This document shows, piece by piece, positions 1 through 12,734 of a DNA stretch of 64,000 bases. A program made the position numbers and the translations under genes. The first letter of the stretch is position 1. Each line of letters begins with the position of its first letter. Under the pieces are notes generated by a model that worked only from the letters and a program-made list of their open reading frames with translations, did not search any database and had not been told where the DNA came from. This DNA comes from Leucocoprinus leucothites (lineage: Eukaryota > Basidiomycota > Agaricomycetes > Agaricales > Agaricaceae): NCBI GenBank assembly GCA_013368445.1, contig JAACJO010000013.1:496001-560000 (forward strand), read 5' to 3'.

Positions 1-1
1 T

Positions 2-543
2 TGCGGTATCGATTGGACAGACGTTCAAGGGTCGAAACAAGCCTTGGTCGATACCAACTACTCTGGTTGGGAGTCATTATGCAAAGAGTTTATATTGCGG
101 AGCGATGGGCCACTCACTCTCCGCCCAATGTACATGCTTCCGGTGGAAATGAAATGGGAGACTTGCTCTGGGTACGTTGGTTATGTTCAATCGCGAAAAT
201 TACCGATTCTAATTATTGATTTGACTCCAGTGCCACGGTCATCGGCGACGCCGCACATTTGATGACACCTTTCGCCGGAGTAGGAGTCAATCTAGCCCTG
301 ACGGACGCTCTCGATCTGGCTCAAGCCATACGTTCACATGTCGAGGACAAAGTTGATTGGACAACAGCTCTACGACGGTTCGAAACGAAAATCCTGGCAC
401 GATCCCATATTGAAGCCAAGAGAACCTTCACCAATTTGACCAACCTCTTCAGCGGGGAGAGTGTACAAGACATCATCGGGAGGGTCGGACAGACTATGGT
501 AGGCGCTAAAGGGATGGGTGATTTAGGAAGGAGCGATCAGTAG
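2..543 (+). CDS. FAD-dependent monooxygenase, C-terminal part (5' end outside window)
   Basis: Seen: two exons, 2-171 and 231-543, joined across a GT..AG intron at 172-230 that splits a Gly codon; the frame enters from the left edge open and ends at TAG 541-543. The joined sequence carries the motif GATVIGDAAHLMTPFAGVG followed by NLALTDALDLAQAI. Known: this is the second FAD-contacting block (GDAAH...PF.G.G.N) of class A flavoprotein hydroxylases of the TetX / phenol hydroxylase type, which insert one oxygen atom into a substrate using NAD(P)H. The last ~80 residues look like the usual helical tail. The N-terminal Rossmann GxGxxG is outside the window, so substrate and true length cannot be judged. 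No lesion is visible in the part present. The next gene lies about 460 bp downstream on the same strand. Confidence 0.8.
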
Positions 544-1004
544 ATACACAATGGACACTCGTATTCGTATTGCTCACCGAGAAACTGATTACTTTGGACA
601 TTCGAAAATGCTACTGTCAGCGGTATGATATAAATTTGCTTAGGCTCTGGTGTCTTAGTCTTGTGTGAGTTGTGACGTTCGTGCACGTGGTCACTACGCG
701 TCGCGTTACCATTAGATCGCGTCGAGCATGGAAGATCGGGAGCTGTGACAACTGTCCTGTCCTGATATCTCTACTCAAGTTCTTCTCTCAATGACTGGAA
801 CTACCGTCCACAGCTTCCCACAAGTTCCACCATGCTACCAAGCTCGCCTTCCTGAGTGCATTAAAGTTTCGTATTTGATTTGATTGAGGCAGAAGAGGGC
901 GCTAAAACGTAATTGAACGAGTTGGTAGTACTTAAGCCATTCAGTCGTCCTCGGCTTGGATTCAACCCACTCTTTTCTCTCGCCCGCTCTGTCCTGTCAG
1001 TCCC
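544..1004. other. Intergenic spacer, no gene seen
   Basis: Stretch between the monooxygenase stop and the helicase start. It contains one CACGTG at about 683-690 but no reading frame or RNA gene that I can support. Confidence 0.5.
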
Positions 1005-4000
1005 ATGCGCGACTGTCCTAACGTCCTCTCTTCTGGGAAATGCGACGATCCGAAGTGTCCTAATAACCACAACATCCTCAAATGCGACCCGTGTGGCTTT
1101 GTTGCTAGAAACGCGGCCGGCTTTAGTTCCCATGCGAGAAGTGACAAGCGTAAGCGTATCCAACAGGACATTCTTTTGCAAGCTACAACGGCCCCTTATG
1201 AGGCTGCCGTTCATGATACCGAGAAAGACAAGCACGGGGTCAAGGTTGAAGGAGACATTGATTTCGGCATCGTTGACCAGCGAGAAGCGAGTGGTCGACT
1301 ACAAAAACAAGTTCAGATCTTGGCAGCTGGAACCAGTTCACATGTTATTCTTATCAGCGCAAGGCTGAAACAGGATGTAGTTCAGTCGTGGAGGCGGAAA
1401 ACACTTTCGTAAGTGGTTCATATAAACCGCTGTTTATGACGTGACTAATGCTCTAGATCAGCTTTACCTTGACAGTTGAGGCTGAAAGAAAGCCCCTCTC
1501 TGCTACTCAGCCCACAACACTCACTGTTAATTTTACGCGCAAGGACGTTGGTCGCTATGAATCACGGCTGGAATTTGAGTTTGAAGATCAGCCAACCAAG
1601 AAACGCTTTCTTATCTCCCGTTCCGCGCGGGCCATTGTTGGTGATTCCGGTCTTCATTCTCAACTCAGACCAAAAGAGCCCTATATTCCCAGACGTGCAA
1701 GCGGACGCGAGCCAGAGTCAAACGTTGTAGAAGGTATTAGGCCTCCAGCTCTCAAAGCCATATCCTACGTGACTACGATGCCAAAACCCAACATACCTAT
1801 GAGACTTCTTTCAACCCTTACTCAACCCTCTACCCCTTCCCCCAAAAATGTGAACATTGTTCGCAATGTCTTCCTTCCGAAAAATTTCGATATAGAGAGT
1901 CACGGTAACCATTTTAAAGTCTTGTTATGGGTCGAAGAACACCGAATGGAGTCGGCCATATATTTTCTTGTTTTCCTGCTGCTTTTCTCACATGATTAAC
2001 CACAGGCACGACCTTGCGCGCTATGATATGACCGCTTCAACACTTTCTCGCCACATACCATATTACTAGTATGCACTGTGTTATTGCATTCCTCTCTGAA
2101 ACTAACTCAAGCCTTTTAGCTTGGAGGTTCCCGGCCTTGCTGAAAAACGCCCGAGTGTCCTAACTGGTGTGTAAATTCCAACCTTAGTGCCCTCCTTTGA
2201 CTTATGCCCGACATTCTAGGTGATAGAATCCTCGTACGGAGGGATGGAGGCCAACCTGGACATTGGTATGTTGGCCATGTCCATTTTGTGCGCCAATACG
2301 AAGTTGGCTTGCGTTTTCATCAGTCCTTCGACGGCTGGTCTCTATCGCAAAAGTATCATGTTCGATTCAAGCTTAACAAGATACCCCTGTGGCGCCAATA
2401 TCAGGCTTTGGATGCTGTCTTCGATCATCCTCGCATCCTTTTCCCCACCTCTTCGCATCTTCCCAAAGGACCCCTGCCCAAAGAAGATATCCAGCCATTC
2501 AATACTTTGATCTCGAACAACTCAAGCCAACTACAAGCGATTAAAGCCATTCTAGCGGCAGCACCTGGGTCGCTTCCTTTCATTGTTTTTGGCCCGTGAG
2601 TGCATTCTTTTGGTCTTGCTAATTTCGATTGGACTGATACTATCCCCAGTCCAGGAACGGGGAAAACCATGACAATTGTCGAAGCAATCAAACAGTTGGT
2701 CAAGACGAAACCAAACGTTCGAATTCTTGCGTGTGCACCATCCAACGCCGCCGTAGACCCCATCGCTATGCGACTTCGCGACTCTTTGGAATCGACGAAC
2801 TTTTCCGTCTTTATGCGCCTTCTCGACACAAAGAACAAGTCCCTGACGAATCGATGCAGTACAGTTACTATCACGAGATGCCCAACCCCCGCCCATGTTT
2901 CGGTGCTCCGTCCAAGGGTAGAATGAAACGGTTCAAGGTGATCGTTGCGACTTGTATCTCTTCGTCCATTATATCTGGAATCGGGATGCCTCGTGGTCAT
3001 TTTACGCATATCTTTGTCGATGAAGCTGGGCAGGCGACTGAACCAGAGGCGTTGGTCCCTATCAAAATGATGGGCGGCAAGGGAACTAATGTCGTATTGT
3101 CTGGAGATCCTAAGCAGCTCGGACCAATTGTTCGATCGGGAATTGCATGCAAACTTGGCTTGGAGTTGAGCTACCTCGAACGATTGATGCAGCGACCTCC
3201 ATACAATTTGAAGACGTGCTCAGGGAAAAGGCGAGCATACTATGTATACATTCCTTCGTATGGTCTTTCATTTCTATGCACCAGTATTGACAAGCTGGTA
3301 AAGAACTACCGCTCTCATAGTGCGATTCTCAAGTATCCGAACGAAAAGTTCTACGAAGACGAGTTGTAAGCTTGTGGAGACATAGAGACAACCTCCTCAT
3401 ATCTCAACTCTCCCTGGCTTCCGAATGACGACTTTCCCATCGTCTTCCATAGTGTGTCAGGAAAGGACGATAGGGAAGCATCTTCACTATCTTTCTTTAA
3501 CATTGATGAAGTCACTGTCGTCAAGCAATATGTTCAACAACTCAAGGCTAGTAGAGAATTTAGGACAAGTGAGTTTTAAACCCCCCCTTGCGCCGCTGAT
3601 CCCTTGACTAACCTCGAGAATACAACGGGTGATCATGATATTGGCGTCATCACTCCTTATCACGCACAGTGTCAAAAGATACGAAGCGCTCTCCGGAATG
3701 TTGCTGATGAAGTGAAGGTGGCATCAGTCGAAGACTTCCAGGGCCAAGTAGGTTTTCAATGATTACTGGGCTACACTATAGGCTGAATAAAAATTCATCA
3801 AGGAACGTCGTGTTATCATCGTCTCAACAGTTCGGAGCAGCAAAGAGTATATATCTTATGATATACAACATACTCTTGGCTTCGTAGCAAGCCCTCGGCA
3901 TTTTAATGGTAAGTCGACCATGAATTCTAATTTATACGTGAATGAATCCTGACGTCGCTGTCGACAGTCTCTGTGACCCGCGCTAAAGCCCTTCTCATTG

Positions 4001-4268
4001 TAATCGGTGATCCTCAAGTGTTGGGCCTCGATCCTTTGTGGCGTTCTTTCCTTAACTATATACACACCAATGACGGTTGGAAGGGTCCCGAGATCCCATG
4101 GGATCCGTCCGAGCTGTTGACGAGGCTGGAGGATATGACACTGCAATCCGTGATGCTGCTCGAGTTGACATGAACGATCTCACTCGTCGTATGGAGGCAT
4201 TGGCGCTGGAAGGTGCTGAGGAGGATATAGATGCTGGAGTGGACAGACCATGGCGTGAACTTGAGTAG
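1005..4268 (+). pseudogene. MOV10/SDE3-type RNA helicase (superfamily 1), broken
   Basis: Seen: a multi-exon helicase. It has an N-terminal Cys/His cluster (CPNVLSSGKCDDPKCPNNH, from 1011), a beta-domain exon (from about 1460), and the helicase core. Walker A is split by an intron at 2597-2650 (GP/PGTGKT), followed by [10 protein letters not shown], the DEAG box FVDEAGQATEPEA near 3018, GDPKQLGP near 3106, NYRSH near 3306 and TRAKALLIVIGDPQ near 3977. Known: this order matches MOV10/SDE3/Armitage helicases, which act in RNA silencing and mRNP remodelling. Odd: three lesions. A 1-nt-type frame change sits near 2785, inside RLRD/FGIDELF with no room for an intron. An in-frame TAA at 3367-3369 stands where the frame otherwise continues ACGDIETTSSYLNSPWLP. 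A second frame change near 4105-4115 links WDPS to VDEAGGYDTAIRD. Introns otherwise splice cleanly (e.g. 1951-2005). I infer a recently dead gene; assembly errors could explain one lesion but hardly all three. Confidence 0.8.
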
Positions 4269-4505
4269 ACGTTCTTCTGTGGTAGTACATATCATTACTA
4301 GTCGTCATTGGGTCATTACGAGTATACATGTAGACAGTACGTCTGTGATCCTCATGAAAGAAATATGGGACCTAATCATCCCTTCTGCGAACTCTGGCGT
4401 GCAAATGTCTTCCCTGGAGTACAGGAGCAAAAATTTCTTTGTAGCGAAAATCGGAAAGGCTGCAGTGGGTTTTAGGAACTGAGCAATCGACAAACATCCT
4501 TGCAC

Positions 4506-6242
4506 TCACTCTGTCTCATAAATCTCCATGTCCAACTTTCTGAAAAGGTTTGCAAACAAAAGATAAAGCTCACACCACGCGAGGCTGTACGCCCTGAGTG
4601 AGTATGTTTCTATATGTGACCTGCGAAGCAGCTTACTTGACGCCTGGGCACATCCTTGGACCTCTGGAGAAAGGAACTAGATAGTTCTCGAGTGTATTCG
4701 AATCGGACTGAAGCCACCTCTCCGGCTTCAACTCATGAGGTGCGGGAAAATATGCAGGATTTTGGTGGAGGAAGGTTTGACCAACTGAAACGATAGTCTT
4801 GATGAAAGAAAACACGGTAAACGCCAAAACAAAAGACTTATGGCACATTACTCACCCCCTTAGGCACGAAGTGGTCGTCAATGTGTACATCTGATGTCAC
4901 CACCCGAGGAAGTGGAGTAACCACCCCACCCATCAGACGGAGGGACTCCTTGATAACAGCAGACTGTCGGTTGCATCCATATGTAGTCAGATCTCGGGTT
5001 GATCTACGATCTGAACATCGTTGGATACTCACCAGGTAAGGGAGTTTTTCAAGGGCAGTGTACGACATTGGCAGGTCCTTGTCTGGCCAAGCTTCATGGA
5101 GTTCGCGTAGTAATTTTCCAAGTGCTTCCTTGTTTCTCAAAGTATAAAACATGCCCCAGCTGAGTGTATTGGCAGCAGTATCGCTCCCCGCATGCATCAA
5201 AACTTGACCCTCGGCAATGAGTTGTTGGCGAGAGAGAGGGTGTCTTCGGTGCTTCTCGGATTGAGGGCGGAGAAGGTGGTGGTAAACGATTTCGTGCTCA
5301 GCATTATCCAAAGCAGCTTCGTTTGGAAATTCGGTTCTGAATGGTCGTGTTTCCGATGGACATCTCGGTATCACCGAACCACTTAGTGGTGAAGTTCAGG
5401 AGCGCGTGAAGGAAACGGAAGTATCTGGTGAACCAAAAGTATGGAACCATTTTCTCAAAACTGGTCACTAGCGGGTCCATGAAGCCAGGGCTATTGAGGG
5501 CGTTGAAAGTATAGGAAAAACTGTAGGAGGAGATGATGTCTAAAGTAGTGCAGCGGAAGGCCAAGTAAAGGTCCGCTGGCTTTCCGTCGTACTTGGCCAA
5601 GTTGGATACCAGCAAGTCAACCTTCGAAAATATCAGACAAACTAAATGCAAGGTGTGAGGTGTAACCGAACCTTATCTTGTACTACACGCTCTAACTTCA
5701 AGATCGAACGCCTCGAAAAAAGTGGGGCAAGCATATCTCGTCGTATCTTTGCCGCTTCAAAGTCAGTTTCACCGAATGACATTCCATTGAGTCCAAACCC
5801 CTTGTAGAAGAACGTCTCTTTTGGGTAGGAGGAGCCAGGCGCATATATTTGATGATAAGCTTGAGCGCTGCAAAAGTGAATCTATACACCAGGCACCGTC
5901 ATACAAAGAGCATTGAATGTTGAGGTACCGGACACTCTAACCTCGTTTGGCCCAATACGGACAACAGGGCCTTTCCCGTTCGTTGAGAGTGAATACTACA
6001 GTATTGTACGGTCTTAGCAAATGAGACGCACCATATCGCTCATGTAACTCCTGGATATGCTCCAGTAATCCACCTCCGACGTAAAGATCGTAATAGCCTT
6101 TGTACCACTTGGTGATGGCAGCCAATTTCGGTCCGGGAAATCTACTCAGCGGGTGGAACCATAGTTGGTATATGATGAAGAACAGGGGGTAGGCGATAGC
6201 AGCATAGCAGAGAAGCGCTACAGGAATACCAGGGAGTTCCAT
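4506..6242 (-). pseudogene. Cytochrome P450 (microsomal type), probably frameshifted
   Basis: Seen: minus-strand gene starting at 6242 (MELPGIPVALLCYAAIAYP, one N-terminal membrane anchor, then the Pro-rich hinge FHPLSRFPGPKL). Further exons follow: GPVVRIGPNEVRVSG, an exon with FGETDFEAAKIRRDMLAPLF, a helix-I block HAGSDTAANTLSWG, the ExxR helix in KESLRLMGG, PERW, and the heme loop FSRGPRMCPG with its Cys thiolate ligand. After an intron it ends in LAWCELYLLFANLFRKLD and a TGA at 4506-4508. Known: this is the full P450 fold order, and length and anchor fit ER-bound fungal P450s. Substrate is not readable. Odd: between TEMSIGNTTIQNR and EFPNEAALDNAEHEI (about 5335-5355) the frame changes. 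The only phase-compatible GT..AG pair there would make a 25-nt intron, too short, so a small deletion is likely. Other introns are canonical. Confidence 0.75.
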
Positions 6243-7899
6243 GCCTTGTGGTATTACAGTGAGCGCTTGACAGGTGCAGCTACTGAATTCCCTCCCCAAT
6301 TGTTCCTCTTTATAACTGTCTTTATCTCCCAGGGTCCATGAATTTGAGGCTATCCCTGATGGACATATAGTGGCAGAAGTTTGATGCCATTTGATCCCGT
6401 GGTGCCTTCTGAGGTGTGTCCCAACCTAGGTGTGCCTAATGAGGGGATGGTAATTTCCAGAAAGAAGTACATTTGCACCAAATCGACGCTGTATTACCGT
6501 CAAGAGTCGTAAAGAAGTTCTCAGCTATTACTGTGTCTGATGCTGGGACAACAGCTGTGACATCACCGGTAATCAGCCAGCGGCGGCCAGTTTGCCACTC
6601 CGTATCGCGCCCTCTCTCTCAGCTCCTCTAGTTCCTAGTCCACTGAGCCAATCGTTCTAGATCTCTGTGATATACGAACCGACGGCATAGTGGACTCGCC
6701 TTGACCAATGACCACTAGTGACGCACTTCTTACAAGTGTCTCCCGGCACTATCCTGTCATTTATTGCCCGGAGAGTCAAGACGCCACACAATATAACCTG
6801 GTTCTTCGGCAGTTCTCATCATCTCTTTTCCCTGATTTTCGCTTGTTCAACAAATGTGGATTTTCTACCATTGCGAAGTCAATCCTGTCCCTGAAGTCAA
6901 AATCTGACCGAGGATGTGCTGAATGCACCAGGGATCTGATAGAGTTGCCCTGTCCTACAGAGGCGGATGCGAGTTGACGTCGGGGGCGTACAGCTGGCCA
7001 ATAATTAGAGGCCTAAATTACTTGAAGGCTGAGAAGTATAATTACCTTATCCTTCCATTAAGCGGTCCTCCCCGCCCGCGAAAACGGGCAGAAGGCGTAC
7101 ACAGGCCCTGAAGTTGTACCGTGACATGAAGCAGCGGGGAGAAGGGGGGATGAAACAGCTTGTTCACTAGACTGACGAGCTTAGGAGCAGCGGTCAAAGA
7201 GAAGCAGGATAACTGGTACATTTGCGATCTTTGGGAGTTAAGATGCTTGTCTAATTTTCATTGACGATTTTTCTAAGAGCAAGAGCATTGGCTAGATTAA
7301 TTCGGCTATTAAACCTGTACTTCGGCACGGCGCCGGCAAGACATTCGGTGTTAATCTACTAGTAGGGCCGCTCTGAATGAACATTCTGTTTGTGTAATCC
7401 CCCCTCATAAAGAGAACACAGCATCCAAATCTGTAGCGGCAACGAGTCGTGTGACCCGCTTGCAACTACTCATGTACTCGAGTAGTTAAATAAAGCGATG
7501 TTTCGGTAGCTTCCCTAAGGGAAACAATACAAAGGATTCCATCAGGATTCCATGATATTTCTGCCAAGTCTCTACCCGATTAGGGTTCCGCAGCATCGCA
7601 GCCGACTCAATCGTTCATTGAACATGTCAACACTGCCGGAATATGCCACTAAGCGCCACACATGGTGAACTCATGCCGACGAGCCGTGTCCTATCGCCCA
7701 GCACAGTAGCTTAACATGATCCAACAAGTACCGAGAGCGATCAATTCTAGTTTGAAAGCTTGAAAAATACAAAGGAAATATAGTGTTAGTGTAAGAGCAA
7801 AGCAGTGGTATATGTATACTGTAAATCAAAATCGTAGGATAAGGTCAGGTAGGGAATAGATGTGGCATAAGGAAATTGGGATATCGTGAAGGATCATTG
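6243..7899. other. Gene-free stretch between P450 and oxysterol-binding protein
   Basis: About 1.66 kb. Only short open frames without recognisable motifs. The first part must hold the P450 promoter and the last part the 3' region of the oxysterol-binding protein gene. No repeat or RNA gene recognised. Confidence 0.5.
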
Positions 7900-9789
7900 T
7901 TATGCTGACGGTAAGGACTCTCCAAGCTCCTCCTTCACGGCTTTCCAGCCTTCCTCTGTGAGCTTAGAGTATCCTGCTGAGAGATCCTTCTCAAAGTATT
8001 TGGGTATAAACCTGTGATGGGATTATAAACTTTCATAAGCGACGATAAGATATACTACTTACTCGATTCCTTTCCGTTTCCTCTCAGCCGCCTCATCACG
8101 TTGTCTCTGTTCAATCGTAACCTTCTCCTTCGTAGCTTCAGAATACTCCTTCTTCAACAAATTAGCCGTGACATTCTCCCAGAGCTTCCTACTCTCATTG
8201 GGTAACTGCTTCTCTAGCGGGCGCACATCCTTGGGTATAGTTCGCAACGTTGATAAATCAATCAACGTCGAATATTCGGTATCAGGAGAAGAAACGTCCG
8301 TGCGGGAAGCAGCATGTGGTGGGATTTCAGGGGTAGGTAAGTGTTCATGTGAAGGCGAAGGGGAAGAAGCAGAAGATGAGAATGCGTTCGGGTATGAACC
8401 TCCACCAACTCTTCGCCAACGAATGTGACCACGCCATGAGCCATCGAAGACTGCAACGATTCGATCGGCCGGTACGTGCTTCACCTTGGTCCACTCTTCG
8501 TGCTCCGTCTCGCCTTCATGAACCGTGTGGATTACTCCCTCAGCGAGGAAATGGGCTCTCCCAAGCCAGGACTAAATGAAAGAACACTCTTAGTCTTCTG
8601 AGAGGGTTCGTGAAGCCGAAAGTTACCTACCTCTTCTTTATACTCGATGATTGCCCTAAACTTCGTCCCAGGCTTGCCTCCAGTACAAGTGATAATGCTA
8701 GACTCGCTGACGGTAACATAGAAGCTCCCCCTTAATATGCCATTGACGGACGCCACGGGGTGGGTAATATGATAACGTTCGCCTTCTCCGGGACCCCCTG
8801 TAATGTTGACAAAGATGCCTTGATTGAATTGACCAGGGGATACTCTGACCGTCGTTCCAGAGACCTTTGCCGAAATTTGATCAATGCCAGACATTTCGAT
8901 GTTGCGTTGGGGACAAGAGGCATAGTACGCAGACACGGGCGGGTGGTGAGATACTTGCTCCGTGACATAAATAACACGTAGGCGCTCCGTATTCGCATCG
9001 TTGCCGAGGCTAAGATTGGACATTTGAGCTGTCATGTTGGTTTCAACGGATTGAGACGGAGGTGTGGATGACTTGGCCTTCGAGAAAGCGCTGAAGCCAC
9101 TCTTGGTACTCTTAGAGCTTCTTCCACTTTTGACACTAGCTGTTTCGGAGCCGTTTGTGGGAGCATCGGTTGTGTGAGTGAGAGGGATAATCGCCTGGGC
9201 TAGGTCTTCCGAATAAGCAACTGGGGGGACATCCCAGTGTGCACGGAAGTGTTCGCCGAGTACGGAGTTATAGGGCTTGCAGACTTTACCGTGCTGTCAC
9301 GTAACATATGAGTCCAACATGCTGCAACACGATACAGTAGTATGACGTACTACAAACTTGAGGTCCTTCGTAAACGTGAACCTCACAGCAGCAAGCATGC
9401 GTTCGAAAGGATACTCGGGATCATTGATACTGACGAAGAGTAAGCATTGTAGCTAGAATGGATGGGTGCCTTTCACTCAACGCAGCAAATAGATCTGGCC
9501 GGTCAAGGTACTGCCAGTATTCCAAGTTAGGAACTGGCTCAAGAAGTGACGCTGGTAAGGACAACCTCCTGCATGGATCACATTAGTTCATTCCCCCTGA
9601 CAACTGTAACAAAACACACATAGTAGCAATGTCCTTCACGCCCAAACACTTCTTCACTAGTTGGACGATCATCTTGAGCTTGCCACCTTCGCCGTGGTCT
9701 CCAGAATCTGGCACAGAGATGGGTGTACCAGGAGCATCTTCGTCGACGACAACATGCTCATCGACTGTCGGTTCGTCGCTGGGTGACAT
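7900..9789 (-). CDS. Oxysterol-binding protein (Osh/Kes1-type, short form)
   Basis: Seen: six exons on the minus strand: 9789-9620, 9568-9482, 9429-9351, 9293-8631, 8571-8063 and 8011-7900. They join in phase to 539 codons plus TAA. The family fingerprint EQVSHHPP is at about residues 224-231; upstream are KVCKPYNSVLGEHFRAHW and, near the N-terminus, RLSLPASLLEPVPNLEYW. A Ser-rich stretch before residue 200 and a Glu/Lys/Arg-rich C-terminal helix follow the usual layout. Known: OSBP-related domains carry sterols and phosphatidylinositol-4-phosphate between membranes at contact sites. No PH, ankyrin or GOLD domain is seen, so this resembles the short Kes1/Osh4 type with extra linkers. Start chosen at MSPSDEP; an in-frame upstream ATG at 9861 would add 24 residues. 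The donor at 9481-9476 (GTTGAG) is slightly unusual. No lesions seen. Confidence 0.92.
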
Positions 9790-9919
9790 GGAATTGAAGA
9801 TACCAAGGTGAGGGGAGGGGAGTGAAGAGAAACAAGGGTGGAAGACTGGAATCAAGGTCAAGATGATGGCAGCGTTAAAGCGAGTGACGGCCCGTTACCC
9901 AACTGAGAAAATGTCCCCC

Positions 9920-9925
9920 CACGTG
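9920..9925. promoter_or_regulatory. CACGTG E-box upstream of the oxysterol-binding protein gene
   Basis: Palindromic CACGTG about 130 bp upstream of the chosen start codon. bHLH factors, including SREBP types, can bind such boxes; that this one is used is inference. Confidence 0.25.
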
Positions 9926-11050
9926 AATTTTATCAGAACTTGAAAATCAATCTCTTGCCTTCCGCCTGAGCATTATTGCCATCTTAGATGCTGTCAAAAT
10001 TGACGATGTAGCTGGATTTCCAATTCAGTGGCTCCAAGAGCTTTCACTCCTCACCCAAGAAATTTCGTCCTCCCCCGCATTCCATTTTGGGTTTCTTCTG
10101 CCGTCGGACTGATTTCTGTGGACAATCACCGGAATGCCCATGTGATGCGCTGAATACAGCTTAGATTACTTAAGTAACATTGTATACGATGGCTGTACCA
10201 GTATAGAGCGCAGAGGAGCATGTCAATCCACGTCATCTGGAGATTGAGCCATTGGTGCGATCAGTATTACACGTAAGATTCTGATGGCAGTACATTAATT
10301 GATACTTCGACAGTAAGTAAGAGTGCCCCATTTCTGCCGATTGCTCATTACGGGGCACTGGGAAATGTTCCGATTGACCTTTCTCCGTATCTGCTCCACG
10401 GAAATTTCCTGCAGAGATCTTGGGAACTTGATCTTGGACCAACTCGCCTCACCTCAGAATAATCTGAGAGTAGAACAACCCGTTGAAGCTCTAGATATCC
10501 TAGTGAAATGGAGCCCAAATCTACTAGGATCGCACAAAATGCAAGACGACTATGAGCCAATCAAAGTGTCATGAGAGAATTGGATATCTTTTCTGGATAA
10601 TCATACGGGCTCCTCGCATGACATCATTGCAATCATTTCCATCTTCCAAATTGTCCCGCATTCTCTTCTCACTACTGACTCTACGCTTCCGCTCAAATCT
10701 TTGTCATGTGTGGACGATGACGAAAATCAGGAAGAATTCAAAGGCAAGTAATCGTAATTCCAAAGTTATTATCGGCTGTTCGGCCATCAGGAGTTGGTTC
10801 CGGTCCTAGAAGCGCCGCTGTGCTTCCTTGCGCCCACCTGAACTGAGCTTGCGCCAGTGGGTTGATCCCGTTATCGTGAACTCAGATTAAGCCCTAGTTC
10901 AGGGCCACTATACACGCTCTAATAGCAGCTCCGCAAGCCGTTCCTCTAGGACTAAAGTAGGCAGCAATCACATCGTGCATAACCCTAACCGTTCTACTAG
11001 CTACGATCCCTCGTTCGTTTTTCCTCGTGCTTCGGTTTCTCTACCATTTT
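9926..11050. other. Decayed sequence, no intact gene
   Basis: Contains an open frame at 10323-10574 (plus strand) and a related broken stretch to about 10750 (reading like SWISFLD... with stops), which could be remains of a protein-coding exon. I do not recognise the family. The rest shows nothing I can support. Confidence 0.3.
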
Positions 11051-11059
11051 AATCTGGTA

Positions 11060-12100
11060 TAGTACATGGAGTCAACGGTTCTCGTCGACAGTTTTCAAGG
11101 GGTGCCGCCTGAGCTGATTCTGACATAGGTCTTCAATTGGATATTCAAGAAGAGAGCGATAGAATGAGACCCCCGTGCCAAGTTCAGTCAGTCTTCCACT
11201 ATGAATACCATTGTTCTTCGCTCAGTGCATATTTCGGTAGTTTTTGGAAGCTGGGATCGGTCATTCTCGCAAAGGTGCACGACCTCATTCATGGCGGCCC
11301 TCCCGTGTCTTTTAGCCTGAACCAACAAGACAGCCTTGGCGATAGCTATCGCATCGCCGGAAAGCTGGACGTCTGGAAGTTTGTTGGGCTTTTAACCCCT
11401 CCGCTCGCAGTGATTTTTGAGTTAGAATTAACCTCTGGCCTTTTCCCGCGGAAACCATTTGACAAAGATGCCATTTCGAACCTTGCAGACTGAAAGTCGA
11501 TTGTGGGGGAAATTATACCTTCCCTCAGTGTAAACAACCACTGACAGTTCTAATACCTCCTGGGTCGTTCTTCGAAGCCCACCAGAACATTTCTCTTAGC
11601 AAGGACATTTGAGTCTCTGGTTTGTCCCTTCCTGATTGTCTGTACGGGCGGCAGTATCTTTCTCAGGTGCCGTAGCCATAAATTCAAACCCTACAGGCGT
11701 AGTCTAACTCAGGACTCCCCTCTGCACCGGTCGCATGGGTTGGTGTCCTCAGTGACCTTGAGGGTCTGGTCATCCTTGTTTACATTGGACCCCCATTCAA
11801 ACTCTCAAATATCTTGGAGCTACACACAGCCTCTTCCTCCTATATTGCGAGGAGGAAAACAGCGACTGCCTTCTTTGTATCCCGCCTCACAGCATCTATG
11901 GTGGGAAATGTCCCAAGTTGGATGGATAACTGGGTTACTGAGCGTACTAAGGTGAATTTGGAACGATCGGTCGCTTTGGCACATGAGAACAACGCAAGCT
12001 TGGGCCTGAGGTATCTCTCTGTTGCAGAGCGACGAACTTGCCAGCGAAGACATCGAGGATGAATATAAATCAGTAATTCGACCGCTCGTTGAACTCCTTT
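11060..12100 (+). pseudogene. F-box-like protein relic
   Basis: Seen: at about 11091-11155 the plus strand reads FQGVPPELILT, a stop, then VFNWIFKKRA. About 330 bp further on comes RLWGKLYLPSV. Known: Agaricomycete F-box proteins begin with a (L/V)PPE(I/L)LxxIF box and have a later (P/S)RLW(S/G)xL segment, so the pieces fit in order and spacing. Stops and frame changes interrupt it throughout, and an open frame (11137-11493) in another frame does not help. I infer a long-dead member of this very large fungal family. It could be another family, since only two short motifs support the call. Confidence 0.3.
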
Positions 12101-12319
12101 CAGCTTTAACATTGGAAGTATTGTTTACTTTCTATCACTACTCCAGCTAACTGGTTCTTTCCTGTTGTTTGCACCCGCAGCTGGGCTGAGACAAAACTTC
12201 TACACTATACGCCACAAACGATTTACAAAGGAGTCTGCAGGATCGTCCGTGACGTCGGCGAACAGCTGCTCACAGCTATGAGTGAACAGAAGCAAAATGA
12301 AATAGCTCAATATTACGCA

Positions 12320-12370
12320 CAATGTCTGTGGCCTCGTGGATGGTCCACCAGATGATATCAGTGTTTGGTA
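12320..12370 (-). pseudogene. Fragment related to 13520-13570 (copy A)
   Basis: Minus strand reads VPNTDIIWWTIHEATD. The fragment at 13520-13570 reads APNNDIIQWAIHGATS in the same orientation. The two match at most positions in both DNA and protein, so they descend from one coding exon. No intact gene surrounds this copy; it lies downstream of the signal-peptide exon at 12992 and may be that gene's distal exon. Confidence 0.35.
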
Positions 12371-12734
12371 CAGATGAAAGTGGTTTCGAGATCTATTCGT
12401 GAATCAGTAGGGTCGCTTAAACCCGAAACCTAAGGAAACGCTTACAGTGTATAAATTATTTCCCAAACCTGGACTTGTGTTTGGAGTAATTATCCACTGA
12501 GAAGGCGTTGTACTTGTACCAATCTCATACTAAGGCATTGGCTAGTGTCAGTTTCACATATTCTAGCCTAGGTAGCTGGTTGCAGTAACTCACAATGTCA
12601 ACCGACCCAGTAGTAAAGTAGGAGGCATATCGGGCCGACAAACTATTGTAGATTGTGTAATGCCCATTTCCTACGTCTTCAATGGTCCACTACGTGAAAC
12701 CACTGAGTTACAGGACGAGTGAAAGTACAAATAG

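Noticed and set aside
913..1368. 151-codon frame overlapping the helicase start
   Set aside because: Different frame from the zinc-cluster exon and no motif.
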